Positions 62,303 to 64,000 of a stretch of 64,000 nucleotides of DNA are shown piece after piece (the stretch's first letter is position 1; each line of letters begins with the position of its first letter). Below the pieces are notes generated by a model, which made no database searches, was not told the DNA's origin, and saw only the letters and a list, made by a program, of their open reading frames with translations. A program made the position numbers and the translations under genes. The stretch lies in NCBI RefSeq assembly GCF_900141905.1, contig NZ_FQZF01000028.1:1-64000 (forward strand), in the 5' to 3' direction. This DNA comes from Muricoccus roseus (GTDB lineage: Bacteria > Pseudomonadota > Alphaproteobacteria > Acetobacterales > Acetobacteraceae).

Positions 62303-63244
62303 TCAGAATTCCAGGATCACGTCGGCATGGGGACCAGGACCATAGGTCTCGGCCAGCGCGGTCGCGAAAGGAGTGGCGGGCACGCCGAAGATCTCCCACC
62401 ACGGGATCAGCTCGAACTCGTCGGGCGTCACCAGAGCCTTCAGCTGCTTCGTGGTGAAGGGCGCGTTGGGCTGCGCCAGCCCATAGACCTTCAGCATCGC
62501 CCAGAAGGCGGAATAGGGAATGTGGAGGATATGCGCCCGCGCGCCCGTCACGCGCTTGATGCCGCGGATGATGTCCACATAGTCCACCCGCTCGCGCCCG
62601 GTGATGTTGTAGGCGCCGGTGGTGCGGTGGCGCAGGCAGCTCTCGATGATGCCGCAGAAATCCCGGGCATAGAGGGGCTGGCGCATGTAGCGGCCCGAAC
62701 CCGGGATGGGAAAGACCGGCACGCGCCGCATGAAGCGCGAAAGCCAGCCGAGATGCTTGCGGTCGAACAAGCCGAACATCAGCGTGGGGCGCAGGACCAC
62801 ATGCGGAATGCCGGATTCCGCCACCAGCGCCTCCTGTGCCTTCTTCGTCTCCGTGTACCAGTCCCGCGCCATGGAGTTCACGACGGAGGAGCTGATATGG
62901 ACGAGATAGGGCACGCGATGCCGCTTCATCGCGGCCAGCGCGTGTTCGGTGGCGAGGATGTTGTTGCGGCGGAACTCCTCCTCCACCTCTCCCCCGATCT
63001 GGGCCTGGAGCATCACGACCGCGGCGGCGCCCGCGCAGGCCTCTTCCCAGGCGCCGGGCTCGGCCATGTCGGCCTCGATCACCTCCACCTCCGGGTGCAG
63101 GCGGCGCAGGATGGCGGTGTTCGCCGGGTGCTTGTCGACGGCGACGAGGTGCCGGTAGCCGCGCTCGCGCAGCAGCACGACCAGGTTCTGCCCCACCAGC
63201 CCGGCGGCGCCGAAGAGGACGATCTTGTCGGAAGGATCGGGCAT
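62303..63244 (-). CDS. NAD-dependent epimerase/dehydratase
   Basis: Extended SDR of 313 aa with IVLFGAAGLVGQNLVVLLRERG at the cofactor site, HISSSVVNSM, and the catalytic DWYTETKKAQE (Tyr-x3-Lys). It is shorter than most GalE proteins and probably acts on a nucleotide or polyprenyl sugar. It is flanked by a DprE2-like SDR (5-base gap) and the FAD protein (4-base gap), so all four genes from 63990 to 60597 appear co-transcribed. Confidence 0.85.
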   Translation of the reverse strand: MPDPSDKIVLFGAAGLVGQNLVVLLRERGYRHLVAVDKHPANTAILRRLHPEVEVIEADMAEPGAWEEACAGAAAVVMLQAQIGGEVEEEFRRNNILATEHALAAMKRHRVPYLVHISSSVVNSMARDWYTETKKAQEALVAESGIPHVVLRPTLMFGLFDRKHLGWLSRFMRRVPVFPIPGSGRYMRQPLYARDFCGIIESCLRHRTTGAYNITGRERVDYVDIIRGIKRVTGARAHILHIPYSAFWAMLKVYGLAQPNAPFTTKQLKALVTPDEFELIPWWEIFGVPATPFATALAETYGPGPHADVILEF

Positions 63245-63249
63245 GGGGA

Positions 63250-63990
63250 TCAGAGCTTCAGCCGCTTGAACACGAAGTCCGGCAGCAGGCGGATGATGAG
63301 CATCACATAGCGCCAGAACCAGGGTGTGTAGAGGATGGCGGGGCCGGTCTTCATCGCGCGGTGGATGTCCGCCGCCACGCGGTCCGGCGTCGCCCAGAGC
63401 GGGCCGCCCTTGGGAATGGCGGCGGTCATCGGCGTGTCCACGAAGCCCGGCTGGACCAGGGTGACGGCCACGCCGGCGCGGCCGAGGCGGTGACGCAATC
63501 CCTGGGTGAAGACGCGGAGCCCGCCCTTGGCGCTGCCATAGACATAGTTGCTCGCCCGTCCGCGGTCGCCGGCGACCGAACCGATCACGGCGAGGCTCCC
63601 GTGGCGCTGCGCCTCCATCAGGTTGCCGAGATGGGTCAGAAGCGAGGCTGGGCTGAGGAAATTCACCCCTAACTCGCGCAGCATGGCGCCGGCATCCGCC
63701 TCGCCGGCCTTCTGGTCGCCCAGCGTGCCATGGGCGATGAGCGCGGCGTCCAGCCCATCCAGGGCAAGGCGCGCATGTTCGACCAGCGCAGCATGGCCCC
63801 CGGTTTCGGCGAGGTCCGCGGTGGCGGTTTCCACGGAGGCCGCCCCGCGCGCGCGCAGGTCGGCCGCCACCACCTCCAGCCGCGCGGCGTCGCGTGCCAC
63901 GAGGAAGAGGCGGGCCCCCTCCCCCGCGAAGCGCCGCGCCACGGCCTGCGCGATGGCGGAGGTCGCCCCGAAGATCGCCACCTTCAGCAT
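63250..63990 (-). CDS. SDR, DprE2-like (decaprenylphosphoryl-ketopentose reductase type)
   Basis: Short-chain dehydrogenase of 246 aa. The cofactor site is VAIFGATSAIAQAVARRFAG; the catalytic YGSAK and the PGFVDTPMTAAIPKG loop fit the DprE2 group that works with a DprE1 flavoprotein to epimerise a polyprenyl-phosphate pentose. The C-terminus (WFWRYVMLIIRLLPDFVFKRL) is hydrophobic and may seat it at the membrane. No DprE1 homologue is inside the window; it could lie just beyond 64 kb. Confidence 0.8.
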   Translation of the reverse strand: MLKVAIFGATSAIAQAVARRFAGEGARLFLVARDAARLEVVAADLRARGAASVETATADLAETGGHAALVEHARLALDGLDAALIAHGTLGDQKAGEADAGAMLRELGVNFLSPASLLTHLGNLMEAQRHGSLAVIGSVAGDRGRASNYVYGSAKGGLRVFTQGLRHRLGRAGVAVTLVQPGFVDTPMTAAIPKGGPLWATPDRVAADIHRAMKTGPAILYTPWFWRYVMLIIRLLPDFVFKRLKL

Positions 63991-64000
63991 GGTGCCACGT

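Overview
This is a GC-rich alphaproteobacterial chromosome segment. It most resembles an Acetobacteraceae member of the Roseomonas type. That placement is an inference from strong third-codon GC bias, three Bug/TctC-type solute receptors, a mutS-glnD pair, an rph-rdgB pair close to hrcA, and an EipB-type envelope protein. I see no tRNA, rRNA, CRISPR array, prophage or transposase. Genes are dense, often overlapping by 1-4 bases, and GTG or TTG starts are common.

Layout. 1-8.3 kb: a mannose-1-phosphate guanylyltransferase/isomerase, a tiny membrane peptide with its own terminator, an SMP-30 lactonase, glycerol kinase, a GST-AEC transporter pair, a Bug receptor and a methyltransferase. 8.4-12.4 kb: malic enzyme and an orphan ABC solute-binding protein. 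12.6-18.4 kb: mutS, glnD and a small disordered protein. 18.7-26 kb: hrcA, an arsenic cassette (arsR-arsC-arsB), rph-rdgB, then motB-motA in that unusual order and a thioesterase. 26-31.5 kb: an SDR, a peroxiredoxin coupled to a 90-residue protein, YqgE, aspS and eipB. 31.6-36 kb: cspA with a long leader and canonical terminator, an OprP-type porin that may start at ATC, a secreted Pro/Gly-rich protein, a hotdog thioesterase and a MATE pump. 36.2-45.5 kb: a BetT-like transporter, an MFS protein, hydrolases, an HpxZ-like protein, SDRs and a PAS protein. 45.5-50.7 kb: a minus-strand carboxylate/amino-acid catabolic run bracketed by two Bug receptors. 50.8-64 kb: a minus-strand surface-glycan region with a 1459-residue multi-domain glycosyltransferase and a GtrA/FAD/epimerase/DprE2-like block that probably continues past the window.

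The most unusual non-coding signal is a roughly 265-bp intergenic repeat with up to five ordered hairpins, present in three copies (18.4, 26.9 and 41.6 kb). In every copy the same hairpin lies just behind the 3' end of a gene. Its terminal two-hairpin module also occurs alone at 2.73 kb with different, but still self-complementary, stems. A second oddity is a pair of adjacent genes, an SDR and an alpha/beta hydrolase at 43.9-45.5 kb, that both lack a canonical catalytic residue.
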